A stretch of 64,000 nt of DNA from Aeromonas rivuli (GCF_000820045.1 NZ_CDBJ01000042.1:62001-126000); one strand, 5' to 3'. Counted from the first letter of the stretch, positions 10,348 through 19,770 are shown. Program-made: numbers and translations. The notes: a model not told the origin generated them from the sequence alone.

Positions 10348-10674
10348 CTAGTCGTTGAGGGTGTAGCGCAGCAGAGTGGGATCGCCGAAGAAGCCGGAGA
10401 GGTTGCACAGCTCTATGGCATCGAGCACGGCCTGACTGTGAAACAGCAGATGCAGGCTACGCCCCTTGGCGTGGGACGTTTGCTTGGCGGCGATCAGCAA
10501 CTGCAGGCCGGCGCTGTCTATTTCGCTGACACCGGACAGATCCATCTCAATCTCTTGCGGCTGCTCCAGCCATTCGCTCATCTGTTCCTTGAGTTCGCGG
10601 GCATGGTAGATGGTCATTTCTCCCTCCAGTTTCATGGCGATCTTGTCTGACACTCGTTCGGCATGTAGCGGCAT
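10348..10674 (-). CDS. STAS-domain protein in chemosensory operon
   Basis: A 108-residue protein made of a single STAS domain, like anti-anti-sigma factors and MlaB. The usual phosphorylatable serine is Ser54 in EIDSAGLQLL. Such proteins act as phosphorylation-dependent partner switches. No matching anti-sigma kinase is encoded nearby, so the partner may be CheA or a receptor; that is inference. The ATG at 10674 is chosen because AGAGG stands five bases before it; a GTG two codons upstream has no room for a ribosome binding site. It sits between cheY and cheA. Confidence 0.85.
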   Translation of the reverse strand: MPLHAERVSDKIAMKLEGEMTIYHARELKEQMSEWLEQPQEIEMDLSGVSEIDSAGLQLLIAAKQTSHAKGRSLHLLFHSQAVLDAIELCNLSGFFGDPTLLRYTLND

Positions 10675-10686
10675 AGGCACCTCTGA

Positions 10687-11055
10687 CTAAGGCATGATGA
10701 GTTTGGCGACGGCGGCCAACATCTGTTCCGGTTGGAACGGCTTGACGACCCAGGCCTTGGCCCCGGCTGCCTGCCCTTCCTGCTTCTTGCTGTCCTGGGA
10801 TTCGGTGGTCAGCATGATGATGGGAGTGAACTTGTAGCTGGGCAGCTTCTTGGCCTCCTTGACGAAGCTGATCCCGTCCATATTCGGCATATTGACGTCA
10901 CTGATGATGAGGTTGATCTTCTTGCCATCGAGTTTGCGCAAGGCATCCCGACCATCGCAGGCATCGATGACATCGTAGCCAGCGGTTTTGAGAGTCATGC
11001 CGACAACCTGACGAATGGTGGCCGAGTCATCCACGATCAAGATGGTTTTTCCCAT
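10687..11055 (-). CDS. cheY: CheY-type response regulator
   Basis: Stand-alone receiver domain of 122 residues. The acidic pair (IVDDS, 9-10), phospho-acceptor Asp53 (IISDVNMP), a conserved threonine (MLTTES) and lysine in VVKPF are all present, so the phosphorylation site is intact. It is the output or phosphate-sink regulator of this chemosensory system. Whether it binds the flagellar switch cannot be told. It lies 9 bases downstream of the first MCP gene. Confidence 0.93.
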   Translation of the reverse strand: MGKTILIVDDSATIRQVVGMTLKTAGYDVIDACDGRDALRKLDGKKINLIISDVNMPNMDGISFVKEAKKLPSYKFTPIIMLTTESQDSKKQEGQAAGAKAWVVKPFQPEQMLAAVAKLIMP

Positions 11056-11064
11056 GCTTAGCTC

Positions 11065-12243
11065 CTAAAAAAAGGTGATGTCAGTGTCTGTTTTCTGTGC
11101 GGCGGCGTGCTTGCCATGGTGGATATTGCGCTGTTCGTCGGTGGCATAGGAGAGCTCCATGTCCGACAGCCAGCGCTCGGCATCGATGGCGAGCCGTTCA
11201 TGGGCTGGAGCCTGTTTCGCCGCAATGAGGTGGTCAGACAGGCTCTCCATGTTCTGGCGAACATGGCTGAGGATCTGGCTGACCCTGTCCTGGAACTGGA
11301 GAGAGACGATGACGTCAGATATCTCGGCATGGATGCCGCTGCTCTCGTGTTGCAAGAGGGCCGCAGACTCGGCCAGGCTGGCGGTGGCACTGCGAAAGCG
11401 GGTCAACACTTGCTCTATGGATTGCTCCGAGTTAGCAACGGACTCGTGATCCTTGGTTGCCGCCAACTCGGCTATCTGGAGCACCTGACCAATGCCGGTG
11501 TTGATGGTATCGACCTTGCCGGACATCTTCTTGGCCGTCTCACTCGACAAGTGCGACAGGGTGCGGACCTCGCCGGCAACCACGGCGAAGCCGCGACCCG
11601 CCTCGCCAGCCCGGGCCGCTTCGATGGCCGCATTGAGGGCGAGCAGATTGGTTTGGGACGCTATCTTGGCCACATCCAGGGCCATGGCATTGAGCTCCTG
11701 GGTATAGGCGGTGAGCCCCTTGATCTCCGCCAGCATGGCGTCCCTGTTCTGCTGGGCCCTGTGCATGCTGGCCAGCACGGCATTGAGCTGTTGCTGACTC
11801 TCGGTCAGCACGGCGGCCATGCCTTGCGAGTTTTCACCGGCCAGGTCCCCGGCTGCGTGATGGGACGCGGCGACCGCCTCTTCGAGCTTGGTGGAGATGC
11901 CGACGAAGCGTTCGGTGAGGCTGATCATGGCTCCCTCACTCTGCTGGCGGGAGTTCTCGATCTGCTTGGTCCAAATGGGGACGGCCTGTTCGCAGACCTG
12001 CTCCAGTCCAGCCAGGGCAGGCGCCACCGCAGGTTGCAGGTTCTCAGGGGCAGGTTGCTGTGCGCTGGTCTGGTGGCGACTGAGCCAGATGCCAGGGATC
12101 AGAGCCAATGCCAGGTTGAGGGCCAGATAGGGATAAGGTATCCCCTGGGCCTGGATACAGAGCAGGATCCCGTTGATCACTGCCATGGTGAGCAGCCAGA
12201 AGAGGGGCGCCCGACCGGGGAAGATAGCGTTTTGTTTTGCCAT
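11065..12243 (-). CDS. Membrane-anchored MCP-like signalling protein, first gene of chemosensory operon
   Basis: About 392 residues. Two closely spaced hydrophobic segments near the N terminus (about 10-50) have almost no periplasmic loop. A long coiled coil and an MCP signalling hairpin with conserved [24 protein letters not shown] tip sequence follow. No HAMP or sensor domain is evident, so it may sense through the membrane or act with a partner. A similar HAMP-poor receptor precedes cheY in related clusters. The ATG at 12243 was chosen; another in-frame ATG four codons upstream is possible. The C terminus DITFF lacks the second aromatic needed for the pentapeptide pattern. Confidence 0.85.
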   Translation of the reverse strand: MAKQNAIFPGRAPLFWLLTMAVINGILLCIQAQGIPYPYLALNLALALIPGIWLSRHQTSAQQPAPENLQPAVAPALAGLEQVCEQAVPIWTKQIENSRQQSEGAMISLTERFVGISTKLEEAVAASHHAAGDLAGENSQGMAAVLTESQQQLNAVLASMHRAQQNRDAMLAEIKGLTAYTQELNAMALDVAKIASQTNLLALNAAIEAARAGEAGRGFAVVAGEVRTLSHLSSETAKKMSGKVDTINTGIGQVLQIAELAATKDHESVANSEQSIEQVLTRFRSATASLAESAALLQHESSGIHAEISDVIVSLQFQDRVSQILSHVRQNMESLSDHLIAAKQAPAHERLAIDAERWLSDMELSYATDEQRNIHHGKHAAAQKTDTDITFF

Positions 12244-12418
12244 ACGTGAGCTCATCCGTGAACACGAGGGGAGCAACCGGTACTTATTTAAGGGCTGGGA
12301 AGCACAAGCAAAGGCCATTAATAATCGATTGCTCAGTAATGGTAGCTCAAAAAGAAAAAAGGCAAGGGATCAGCAAGATAAAGTGTGGAGAGGGGATGAA
12401 CCGGGGGAGGGGTGAGGC

Positions 12419-12443
12419 AGAGGATGGCACTGGGCCATCCTCT
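12419..12443. terminator. Hairpin after fabH-type gene
   Basis: Nine-base-pair inverted repeat (AGAGGATGG / CCATCCTCT) with a 7-nt loop in the gap downstream of the FabH-type gene. No T tract follows on either strand, so termination is uncertain. The rest of the 12244-12513 gap is AT-richer near 12300-12360 and should contain the chemosensory operon promoter. A possible TTGAGC / GATTAT pair with 18-bp spacing reads toward the MCP gene. Confidence 0.35.
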
Positions 12444-12513
12444 TATGGAACTTATCTTCGTGAAGGAGCGCTTGCAGAAAACCCGCGACTGACGCTCGCA
12501 GAGTAGGGCCTCG

Positions 12514-13611
12514 CTACGACGCGGATCCTTCCGGGCGAGCGGCCTGCTGGCAACCCGCGACGGCATGGGCAATGAGTTCAAGGCCCGTCTGCTCGCAAGG
12601 GGGGAGCTCGGCATCACAGTGGCGAAGTGGGGTGACCCTGTCCCCCCACTTGATGAGGGCGGCCCCCCAGGTCAGGCCTGCGCCGAAGGCGGCGGTGAGC
12701 AGCCAGCTGTTGGGGGCGACTCGGCCCTGCTCCAGTGCCTCGCACAGGGCGATAGGGACTGTGGCAGCGGAGGTGTTGCCATAGTTTTCGATGTTGATCA
12801 TCACCTTGTCCATGGGGGCATTCATGCGCTTGGCGAGGGTCTCTATGATGCGGATATTGGCCTGATGGGGCACCATGAGGTCGACCTGCTCCGGGCTGAT
12901 ATTGGCCTGGGCCAACACGGCGCCGATCGCCTCACCCATGCCACGTACCGCGCGTTTGAAGATCTCCTGACCTTCGAAGTTGAAGGTGAACAGGCCATCA
13001 ATATCGGCGAAACGGATGCGATCAGTGCCAAAGTTCGGGATGTGCAGGATCTCGCGCGCCTCGCCGTCACACCCCAGCTTGTTGGCGATGAGCCCCGCTT
13101 GCTGGGGGCTTGCCTCGACCACCACGGCCCCGGCGCCATCACCAAACAAGACGGCAGTGTCCCGCTTGGCCCAGTCCAGCAGTGTGGTCAGGCGTTCGGC
13201 GCCTATCACCAGCACCTTCTTCATCATGCCGGTCTGCACCAGGGCGGTGGCCACCGAGAGGGCATAGACAAATCCCGTACAGGCGGCATTGAGGTCGAAT
13301 ACGGCGGCATTGTGCGCTCCCAGCGCTTGCTGCACCGCTGAGGCACCGTTCGGTACCAGCGTCCCCGGGGTGGCGGTCGCGAGTATGATGCCATCGAGTT
13401 GGTCGGCATCGAGACCGGCACAGGCCAGGGCGCGACGAGCGGCCAGGGTGGCGAGGGCAGATGTGCTGACATGGGAGACTCGGCGGGCCTTGATGCCGGT
13501 GCGGGAGTGGATCCACTCATCCGATGTTGCCATGATGGTGCAGAGATCGTCATTGCTCAGCACTGCGGGGGGCAGGCATTTTCCCCAACCTGTGATATTG
13601 GCGTAATTCAT
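12514..13611 (-). CDS. fabH: Beta-ketoacyl-ACP synthase III (FabH family)
   Basis: Condenses an acyl-CoA with malonyl-ACP to start fatty acid or related acyl chain synthesis. The Cys-His-Asn triad of the KAS III family is in place: Cys111 (NAACTGF), His249 (VPHQAN) and Asn279 (NYGNTS). From the ATG at 13611 the protein has 365 residues, about 45 longer than a typical FabH owing to a C-terminal tail rich in His and Cys. It is not linked to other fab genes here, so it is probably a second FabH-type enzyme with its own acyl specificity rather than the housekeeping copy; that is inference. Confidence 0.88.
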   Translation of the reverse strand: MNYANITGWGKCLPPAVLSNDDLCTIMATSDEWIHSRTGIKARRVSHVSTSALATLAARRALACAGLDADQLDGIILATATPGTLVPNGASAVQQALGAHNAAVFDLNAACTGFVYALSVATALVQTGMMKKVLVIGAERLTTLLDWAKRDTAVLFGDGAGAVVVEASPQQAGLIANKLGCDGEAREILHIPNFGTDRIRFADIDGLFTFNFEGQEIFKRAVRGMGEAIGAVLAQANISPEQVDLMVPHQANIRIIETLAKRMNAPMDKVMINIENYGNTSAATVPIALCEALEQGRVAPNSWLLTAAFGAGLTWGAALIKWGDRVTPLRHCDAELPPCEQTGLELIAHAVAGCQQAARPEGSAS

Positions 13612-13862
13612 GGTGTGACCACTTGTCTGAGGGCCCTCAATCGGGCGAAGCATGAGGCGAAAAGTGGCGCAATTATGGCGTAATGGCCGGGATCTGTCAT
13701 CCAGTGGTCATACCGGGGGGGCATGGGGATGAGGAGCTGCGTCGGGTTGGATTACCGGTTGCAAACTGTTGCAGGTGCTTGAGGTCGTTGGCTATTTCGG
13801 CTCGGGTTAGGGAATGACGCCGCCCTGGATTAAGATGGACTTGGCCGACAAGGAGTGCGCGC

Positions 13863-14795
13863 GTGACATCAAGTATGAACCCCAATCTGAACCTGCTTCC
13901 CACCCTGAAAGTGCTGCTGGCAACCCGCAATCTCAGCCGGGCGGCGGAGCTTTTGCATCTGAGCCAACCGGCTATCAGCAAGCAGCTGAGCCAGCTTCGG
14001 GAGGAGTTTGGCGATGCGTTGCTGGTTCGGGAGGGACAACGCTGGCTGTTGACGCCAAGGGCCGAGGCCCTTGCCGTGGTGCTGGGAGAGTCGCTGGCCG
14101 GGATCGAGCGGCTCTATACATCCCCCATCTTTGCCCCCGTCGACTGCGAGCGGGTGTTCAAGCTGGCCTCCTCGGACTACGTGGCTCAGTACATATTGCC
14201 GGATATTTGTGCCGAACTGGCCCGACAGGCGCCGGGAGCGGCGCTGGAGTACAACCTGTGGGACAAGCGTCAGTTACCCGAATTGTGGCAATCCGACCTG
14301 GATCTCGTGTCCACCATCACGGATCTGGTACCGGATCAGATCCGGGGTCTGCATCAGGGAGAGGACCAGCTGGCGGTGCTGATGGGACGCCATCACCCCC
14401 TCGCCGGGCGAGCGCTCAGCCTGGAAGATTACCTGGCCTGGCCCCACTTGCAGGTGAGTGGCGGCGGCGATAAAGACAGCCCGGTGGAGCAAGTACTGGC
14501 CCCGCAGGGGTTGACTCGGCGTTGGTTCGCCCGGGTCCCTTTTTTCCAGGCTGCCCTCGAGGTCTTGCTGCGCACCGATTGCCTGATGACGACTCCGGCA
14601 CATATCGCCTGGCAGTTGAGCCAGCGCCATCAGCTCTGTTTTGTCTCACTGCCATTTCAGACAAGTTTCCAGCAGTACCACCTGATGTGGCACCAGCGTC
14701 ACCATCAGGATCCGGCACATCGCTGGTTTCGCGAACTCGCTTTTCCTTTTCTGAAGGAGCATCTGCAGCGCACCATGAGGGCCAGCCGGGCCTGA
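13863..14795 (+). CDS. LysR-family transcriptional regulator
   Basis: A 310-residue regulator with the N-terminal winged helix-turn-helix (about 10-70; TRNLSRAAELLHLSQPAISKQLSQL) and a C-terminal effector-binding domain. The GTG at 13863 is preferred because AAGGAG stands seven bases upstream; an ATG four codons later is an alternative. It is followed in the same direction by a LysE/RhtB exporter. An inverted repeat of LysR-operator type lies between the two, so it may control that exporter. The effector is unknown. Confidence 0.9.
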   Translation: MTSSMNPNLNLLPTLKVLLATRNLSRAAELLHLSQPAISKQLSQLREEFGDALLVREGQRWLLTPRAEALAVVLGESLAGIERLYTSPIFAPVDCERVFKLASSDYVAQYILPDICAELARQAPGAALEYNLWDKRQLPELWQSDLDLVSTITDLVPDQIRGLHQGEDQLAVLMGRHHPLAGRALSLEDYLAWPHLQVSGGGDKDSPVEQVLAPQGLTRRWFARVPFFQAALEVLLRTDCLMTTPAHIAWQLSQRHQLCFVSLPFQTSFQQYHLMWHQRHHQDPAHRWFRELAFPFLKEHLQRTMRASRA

Positions 14796-14882
14796 TCTTG
14801 GCGCCCGGCGCATCCGCCAGTTGCGGCTACCGCCCATGCATCGGGTGCTGAACTGGTGCGACCCGATCCGCTATAGCCATGG

Positions 14883-14903
14883 GTTATGGATTCTATTCAT
14901 AAC
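14883..14903. promoter_or_regulatory. Candidate LysR-type operator upstream of exporter
   Basis: Perfect six-base inverted repeat GTTATG-N9-CATAAC, 67 bases before the exporter start and 87 bases after the LysR gene. It contains the T-N11-A core typical of LysR-type binding sites. No other clear regulatory signal is seen in this 175-base gap. Confidence 0.45.
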
Positions 14904-14970
14904 TTTCACTACTGGCATGGTGGGTATGGCGCTACCTTGACCAGCACTATGGGTTTTCGGAGTCACTGAT

Positions 14971-15579
14971 ATGGAATTGACAAGCTGGTTGGCCCTCGCT
15001 GCCATCTGCGTGATGGGCGCCATCAGCCCGGGGCCCAGTCTGGCATTGATCATCCGCAATACGGTACAGGGTGGGCAGCGGCACGGGGTGGCGACCGCGC
15101 TCGGCCATGGTCTGGGGGTCGGGATCTATGCGCTGATCACCGCCCTCGGCCTCGCCATCCTGATCACTCAGACCCCGCTGCTGTTTGATCTCATCCGCTA
15201 TGGCGGCGCCGTCTTCCTCGCCTGGCTCGGCATCAAGGCGCTGCTTGCCAAACCCCAGGCCACTGGCGTCGAAGCGGGTGAGCATCAGAGCCGGGGCCGT
15301 CAGGGGGCCTTCGAAGGGTTCATGGTTGCCTTCCTCAACCCCCAGCTTGCCATCTTCTTCCTGGCGTTGTTCAGCCAGTTCGTCCACGCCGATACCGGTT
15401 GGCGGGAGGGGAGCATCATGATGCTGACCGCCGGTGGCATAGACGCGCTCTGGTATGTGCTGGTGGCCCTGCTGCTCTCCCGTGGCCCCGTGCTGGCCTG
15501 GCTCAAGGCCAAATCCTCCGTCATCGACAAACTGAGTGGCCTGGTGCTGCTGGGACTGGCGCTGAAAGTGGTGCTCTGA
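14971..15579 (+). CDS. LysE/RhtB family amino acid exporter
   Basis: A 202-residue inner-membrane exporter of the LysE/RhtB family. The N terminus has the signature region ISPGPSLALIIRNTVQGG, followed by a GLGVGIYALIT segment and about five to six hydrophobic helices. A second conserved block is FMVAFLNPQLAIFFLALFSQ. Family members export amino acids or derivatives such as homoserine, threonine or lysine. The substrate cannot be read from sequence. The neighbouring LysR gene and an intervening inverted repeat suggest substrate-responsive control. Confidence 0.9.
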   Translation: MELTSWLALAAICVMGAISPGPSLALIIRNTVQGGQRHGVATALGHGLGVGIYALITALGLAILITQTPLLFDLIRYGGAVFLAWLGIKALLAKPQATGVEAGEHQSRGRQGAFEGFMVAFLNPQLAIFFLALFSQFVHADTGWREGSIMMLTAGGIDALWYVLVALLLSRGPVLAWLKAKSSVIDKLSGLVLLGLALKVVL

Positions 15580-15593
15580 TCCTCTGTTGAGGC

Positions 15594-15911
15594 TCATACC
15601 CAATGAAGCAGTTTTATCGCCCAGCCTGATGCATACAAGCCAAGACCGAACACCCCATGGGCGATGAGACTCTGGATCCGGGCAGAGGTCGGGTGCGTTG
15701 TGCGGGAGGCGGCGATGCCGGCGCCCATGCCCGGCTGCATGAGCAGGAAGGGCGCCACGACGGTACCAATGCCAATGATCAGTGCCGGGCCCAGAGTGGG
15801 AGCCTGATTCCAGGATCCCCCCCAGATGCCAATCAGCAGTGCGGCGAAGGCGATACCTGTCAGGTAATGGGCCATCCATCGGCGACAGCTCGGCACGGGG
15901 TCATCTGTCAC
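15594..15911 (-). pseudogene. 5'-truncated DUF2938-family membrane protein
   Basis: The frame encodes about 105 residues resembling only the C-terminal half of DUF2938 proteins. It has AHYLTGIAFA, a hydrophobic stretch, then VAPFLLMQPGMGAGIAASRT and a final AHGVFGLGLY helix. Family members are about 160 residues; the N-terminal half is missing and the ogt gene starts almost directly upstream. A GTG at 15911 with GGGAG seven bases ahead could still give a short protein. It is therefore either a decayed gene or a shortened one. The family assignment is from recall of the conserved C-terminal pattern. Confidence 0.5.
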
Positions 15912-15976
15912 TGACGATCTCCCTGGCTCCTGCCTGTGCAACGAGGTCGGAGCCAGGGGGATGATGCTTCAATGCG

Positions 15977-16453
15977 TTAACTATCTATCCCCTCCAGCTT
16001 GAGCAGCGCCCGCTTGATCGCCAATCCCCCCGCATAGCCGGTCAGGCTGCCATTTTGGCCTATCACCCTATGGCAGGGCACTATGATGGAGAGCGGATTG
16101 CGGCCGTTGGCGGCGCCCACGGCGCGTACCGCCTTGGGCCTGTTGATGCGGCGCGCTATCTCCCCATAGCTGCAAGTCTCGCCATAGGGAATGTCGCGCA
16201 GCGCCAGCCACACCGCTTGCTGGAACTCGGTTCCTTTGGCCGCGAGTGGCAGGGTGAACTCTTGGCGCTCCCCGGTAAAATACTCGCGAAACTCCGCCAG
16301 ATAGGGGGCGAGGGCTGCGGCATCTTGCTGCCACTCATCCTGGATGGCCAGGGGGCGTTCACCTTCCAGAAAATCCACATGACACAGACCCTGCGCATTG
16401 ATGGCAATGAGCAAAGGACCGCAGTCGGTGGTCAGCAGGTCGTAACGGATCAT
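15977..16453 (-). CDS. ogt: Methylated-DNA--protein-cysteine methyltransferase
   Basis: Suicide repair protein that takes the alkyl group from O6-alkylguanine onto its active cysteine, Cys127, in the IIVPCHRVIG motif. The 158-residue length and the helix-turn-helix region (YGEIARRINRPKAVRAVGAANGRNP-type) are normal for Ogt. Its ATG overlaps the stop of the upstream Ada/AlkA fusion gene (ATGA), so the two are probably translationally coupled. This supplies the O6 repair function that the fusion protein lacks. Confidence 0.94.
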   Translation of the reverse strand: MIRYDLLTTDCGPLLIAINAQGLCHVDFLEGERPLAIQDEWQQDAAALAPYLAEFREYFTGERQEFTLPLAAKGTEFQQAVWLALRDIPYGETCSYGEIARRINRPKAVRAVGAANGRNPLSIIVPCHRVIGQNGSLTGYAGGLAIKRALLKLEGIDS

Positions 16454-18075
16454 GATGTTGTCTCCGGGTTGTCAGGGGTTGCGGCGGTCGGGGCGCGCTT
16501 GGGCCGTTTCGGCCTGGGGCCACTCTCGATGCCAAGCAGTTCAGGGGCAACGCTCATGGCGTGCCATAACCAGCTGGCGGCGTAAGCGCGCCAGGGGTGC
16601 CAGGGGTGACTGCGCGTCTCCATCTCGGGAACCGGCAGCTTTTGTCCGGCGCCGAGCGCCTTTTGCAACACGAGATCCGAGGCCGGAAACGCATCCGTAT
16701 CGCGACCGGTGCGCAGGCGCCAGTAAGCAATCGTCCAGGGGCCTATCCCGGGAAGGGCGAGTAACGCCTCATCACAATCCCCCTCCAGCACCAACGCGCC
16801 GCTCACCATGGCGGCGGCGACCCCTTGCAGCGTGCGAATGCGGCTGCCGGGCATGCCGATGCCATCGAGATCCAGTGCGCACAACTGTGCCGGGGTCGGC
16901 AGCGCCGCCTCGCCAAATTGTGCCTCGGTGCGAGCCACCAGCCGCCCCATGATGGTAATGGCCCCCTTGACCGATACCTGCTGGCCGACGATGGCGCGCA
17001 GCAGCACCTCATAATCACTCCAGCCCGCGGGCAGTCGCACGCCAGGGCTGTGCGCCGCGAGGCTTGCCAACAGCGGATCCCGGGTCAGATGTGCGCTTAT
17101 CTGCCCCAAATCTGCATCCAGATCCCACATGCGCCGCACCCTGTGCAAGATGTCCGGCAGGGCGCGCAGCGCCACACCGCTCAGCGTCACGTTCAGGCTG
17201 TGGCCCAGGCCCGGCTCGACGCGGATCCACCCCTCACTGCCCTGAACCCGGTGGCGTCGCTCGTAAAAATCCGCTCCGGCTCGCTCCAGCCCCGGGATGG
17301 CGCGTAGCCGATAAAATGCCAGCATGGCGTGCACATCATAAGGGGGCCGGTAGGCAAGGCGCAGCGTCAAGGTCGTCTCCTCCTTGAGCTCGGGAAGGGA
17401 TGGGTGAGAGGAGGCGGCCCGCTGGGTGCGCGGCGCCATACCATAGGCGTGTTGCCAGGCATCATTGAAGCGGCGAATGCTCGTGAAACCGGCCGCGTAG
17501 GCTATCTCGGTGATCGGCAGGCGGGTATCGGCGAGCAGGCGCTTCGCGAGCAGCAGACGCCGTGTCTGCTCTATCTGCATCGGCGCGGCGCCGAGATGCT
17601 GTTCGAACTGGCGGCGCAGCGTGCGCTCGGTGACGCCGAGCGCGCGAGCGAGTTGCGCCAGGGATTGTTCGGCGAGCATGCCACTATCTATTGCCCTGAG
17701 CGCGCGAGTCAGTACCTCAGGCAGCACCTGCTGTAGGCCGGGGGCAAGCTCGGGGCGACAGCGCAGACAGGGTCTTAGCCCGAACTGCTCCGCATTCGCG
17801 GCGCTCTGGAAATAACGCACGTTGCGCTCAAGCGGCGCGCGCGCCGGGCAGATGGGACGGCAATAGATGCCGGTCGACAGCACGCCGGTGAAGAAGTGGC
17901 CATCGAAACGCGCATCGTGCGCCAACCGCGCCTCCAGACACTCGGCACGACTCAAGCCGATGCGGGCCTGCTCGTGCGCCTCGGCATGATCCGTGCCCGG
18001 TGCGACCCCCTCGCTCACCACATGGGCGGTGGTGCTGGCGGAAACGGCACGCTTCGCGGGATCTGAACTGGCCAT
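16450..18075 (-). CDS. Ada N-domain/AraC regulator fused to AlkA 3-methyladenine glycosylase
   Basis: A 541-residue fusion. The N-terminal Ada methylphosphotriester domain has the four zinc cysteines (Cys72, Cys76, Cys103, Cys106) in GIYCRPICPAR and PCLRCRPEL. An AraC-type helix-turn-helix pair follows (about 125-215), then the AlkA N-terminal domain and the HhH-GPD glycosylase domain (about 350-510). ALPGIGPWT and the catalytic aspartate region FPASDLVLQKALG are visible. It thus couples sensing of alkylated phosphates to base excision and probably to its own transcription. The ATG at 18075 has AGGAG eight bases upstream; the longer frame has none. The Ada-type O6-methyltransferase domain is absent and is encoded separately by the overlapping ogt. 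Confidence 0.93.
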   Translation of the reverse strand: MASSDPAKRAVSASTTAHVVSEGVAPGTDHAEAHEQARIGLSRAECLEARLAHDARFDGHFFTGVLSTGIYCRPICPARAPLERNVRYFQSAANAEQFGLRPCLRCRPELAPGLQQVLPEVLTRALRAIDSGMLAEQSLAQLARALGVTERTLRRQFEQHLGAAPMQIEQTRRLLLAKRLLADTRLPITEIAYAAGFTSIRRFNDAWQHAYGMAPRTQRAASSHPSLPELKEETTLTLRLAYRPPYDVHAMLAFYRLRAIPGLERAGADFYERRHRVQGSEGWIRVEPGLGHSLNVTLSGVALRALPDILHRVRRMWDLDADLGQISAHLTRDPLLASLAAHSPGVRLPAGWSDYEVLLRAIVGQQVSVKGAITIMGRLVARTEAQFGEAALPTPAQLCALDLDGIGMPGSRIRTLQGVAAAMVSGALVLEGDCDEALLALPGIGPWTIAYWRLRTGRDTDAFPASDLVLQKALGAGQKLPVPEMETRSHPWHPWRAYAASWLWHAMSVAPELLGIESGPRPKRPKRAPTAATPDNPETTS

Positions 18076-18222
18076 GACGCGGCTCCTGTGACTTTGCGGC
18101 AGCACGAATATTGCCTTGGGAATAGGGTGGCGAGGGTGGGGGATGGCCCCATCACTCGCGTTTGCTAGAGGCAGAGTAAGCGGGGTCGTGGGCGGATACT
18201 AGCCAGGATCGGACAGCAATAT

Positions 18223-18250
18223 AAAAAAACAGACGCCCGGGGGCGTCTGT
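18223..18250 (-). terminator. Rho-independent terminator of M32 carboxypeptidase gene
   Basis: Ten-base-pair stem ACAGACGCCC / GGGCGTCTGT with a 2-nt loop, followed on the minus strand by a run of six to seven T. It lies 38 bases after the carboxypeptidase stop codon. Confidence 0.85.
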
Positions 18251-18288
18251 GTTGGCTGGGCCTGGCTCAAGGTGGTTGGGCGTGCACA

Positions 18289-19770
18289 TCAGCGCAGGTA
18301 GCGTTGCTCGAGGTGTTTACGCAGCCATTGCGGGTTCAGCGCCTCGCCCGTTGCCCTGGCGATCAGCTCGTCCGTGTCGAACGCGCTGCCGTGTTGCCAC
18401 AGGTTTTGCTGCAACCAGCCGAACACCTCGGCGAGTCGCCCCTGGGCAACCAGGTTGCCCAGGGTTTCACCGAGGTTGCGCTCCAGCGCGAAGCGCAGCT
18501 GCGCCGCGTACATGGCGCCGAGCGTGTAGCTCGGGAAGTATCCGAATGAGCCATCAGTCCAGTGGATGTCCTGCATGCAACCATTCTGGTAATTGTCCTT
18601 GGTCGACAGGCCGAGCCACTGCTGCATCTTCATATCCCACAACGCGGGGATGTCTGCGACCTCGATGCGACCCTCGATGAGATCGCGCTCCAGCTCGTAG
18701 CGCAGTATGACGTGCGCCGGGTAGGTCACTTCGTCCGCATCGACACGGATGAGGCCGGGTTCGACCCGCTGGTACAGTTTTTCGAGATTCGCGGGGGCGA
18801 GGGCGGCCTGAGTGCCGAAATGGTGCTGGATGCGGGGGGCGATCAGATTCAAGAACGCGGGGTCATGGCCGAGCTGCATCTCGCAAAACAGGCTCTGGCT
18901 CTCGTGGATACCCATGGATCGCGCCTCGGCGACCGGCTGACCGAGCAGATTGCGTGGCAGACCCTGCTCATAACGGGCGTGGCCCGTCTCGTGCACTATG
19001 CCCATCAGGCTGGAGACGAACTCCTGCTCGTTGTAGCGGGTCGTGATCCGCACATCCGTCGGCACGCCGCCGCAGAACGGGTGGCTGCTGACGTCGAGGC
19101 GGCCGTGGGCGAAATCGAAGCCGAGCAGTGCCATCACCTCCTTGCCAAGTGCCTGCTGGGTGGCGATGGGGAAGGGGCCTTGCGGGGCAAGCAGCTCGTC
19201 ACTCTGCTGTCGTGCGCTCACCGTCTGGATGAGGTTCGGCAGCCAGGCGCTGAGATCGCCGAAGATGCCATCGAGTCGTGCGCTCGTCATGCCCGGCTCA
19301 TAGAGCGCCAGCATGGCGTCATAGGGACGGATATCAAGCGCCTCGGCGCGCAAGGAGGCCACTTCCCGCGACAGGGTCACCACCTCCTTGAGGTTGGGAG
19401 CAAAACCGGCCCAGTCGTTCTGCTTGCGCTGGCTGCGCCAGGCGTGTTCGCACTTGCTGCCGGCGAGCGACAATGCCTCGACGAGATCGCTCGGCAGCAG
19501 GCTCGCATCTTGCCAATGGCGTTTTATTTCGCGCAAGTTGGCGCCTTGCAGTTCGTCGAGCGGCTCGCCCTCGGCGGCGGCAATCCAGTCTGCTATCTGA
19601 GGCGCTGTGCGTTTGCCATGGATCAGCACCTCCAGCTCGGCCATGGCCTCGGCGCGGGCCTCATTGCCCCCCTCTGGCATGACGGCGGCCTGATCCCAGC
19701 CGCAGATGGCGCCAAGGTGTGCCAGACGGTGCAACTGCTGTTGGTGCTGTGCAAGCTTCTGATATGACAT
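18289..19770 (-). CDS. M32-family metallocarboxypeptidase (Taq type)
   Basis: Cytoplasmic zinc carboxypeptidase that removes C-terminal residues from peptides. The HExxH zinc motif is at 260-264 (GIVHETGHARYEQG), with a downstream glutamate region in GIHESQSLFCEMQLG, both characteristic of carboxypeptidase Taq. The 493-residue length is typical. The ATG at 19770 has AAGGA upstream. It is a single-gene unit with its own terminator. Confidence 0.94.
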   Translation of the reverse strand: MSYQKLAQHQQQLHRLAHLGAICGWDQAAVMPEGGNEARAEAMAELEVLIHGKRTAPQIADWIAAAEGEPLDELQGANLREIKRHWQDASLLPSDLVEALSLAGSKCEHAWRSQRKQNDWAGFAPNLKEVVTLSREVASLRAEALDIRPYDAMLALYEPGMTSARLDGIFGDLSAWLPNLIQTVSARQQSDELLAPQGPFPIATQQALGKEVMALLGFDFAHGRLDVSSHPFCGGVPTDVRITTRYNEQEFVSSLMGIVHETGHARYEQGLPRNLLGQPVAEARSMGIHESQSLFCEMQLGHDPAFLNLIAPRIQHHFGTQAALAPANLEKLYQRVEPGLIRVDADEVTYPAHVILRYELERDLIEGRIEVADIPALWDMKMQQWLGLSTKDNYQNGCMQDIHWTDGSFGYFPSYTLGAMYAAQLRFALERNLGETLGNLVAQGRLAEVFGWLQQNLWQHGSAFDTDELIARATGEALNPQWLRKHLEQRYLR

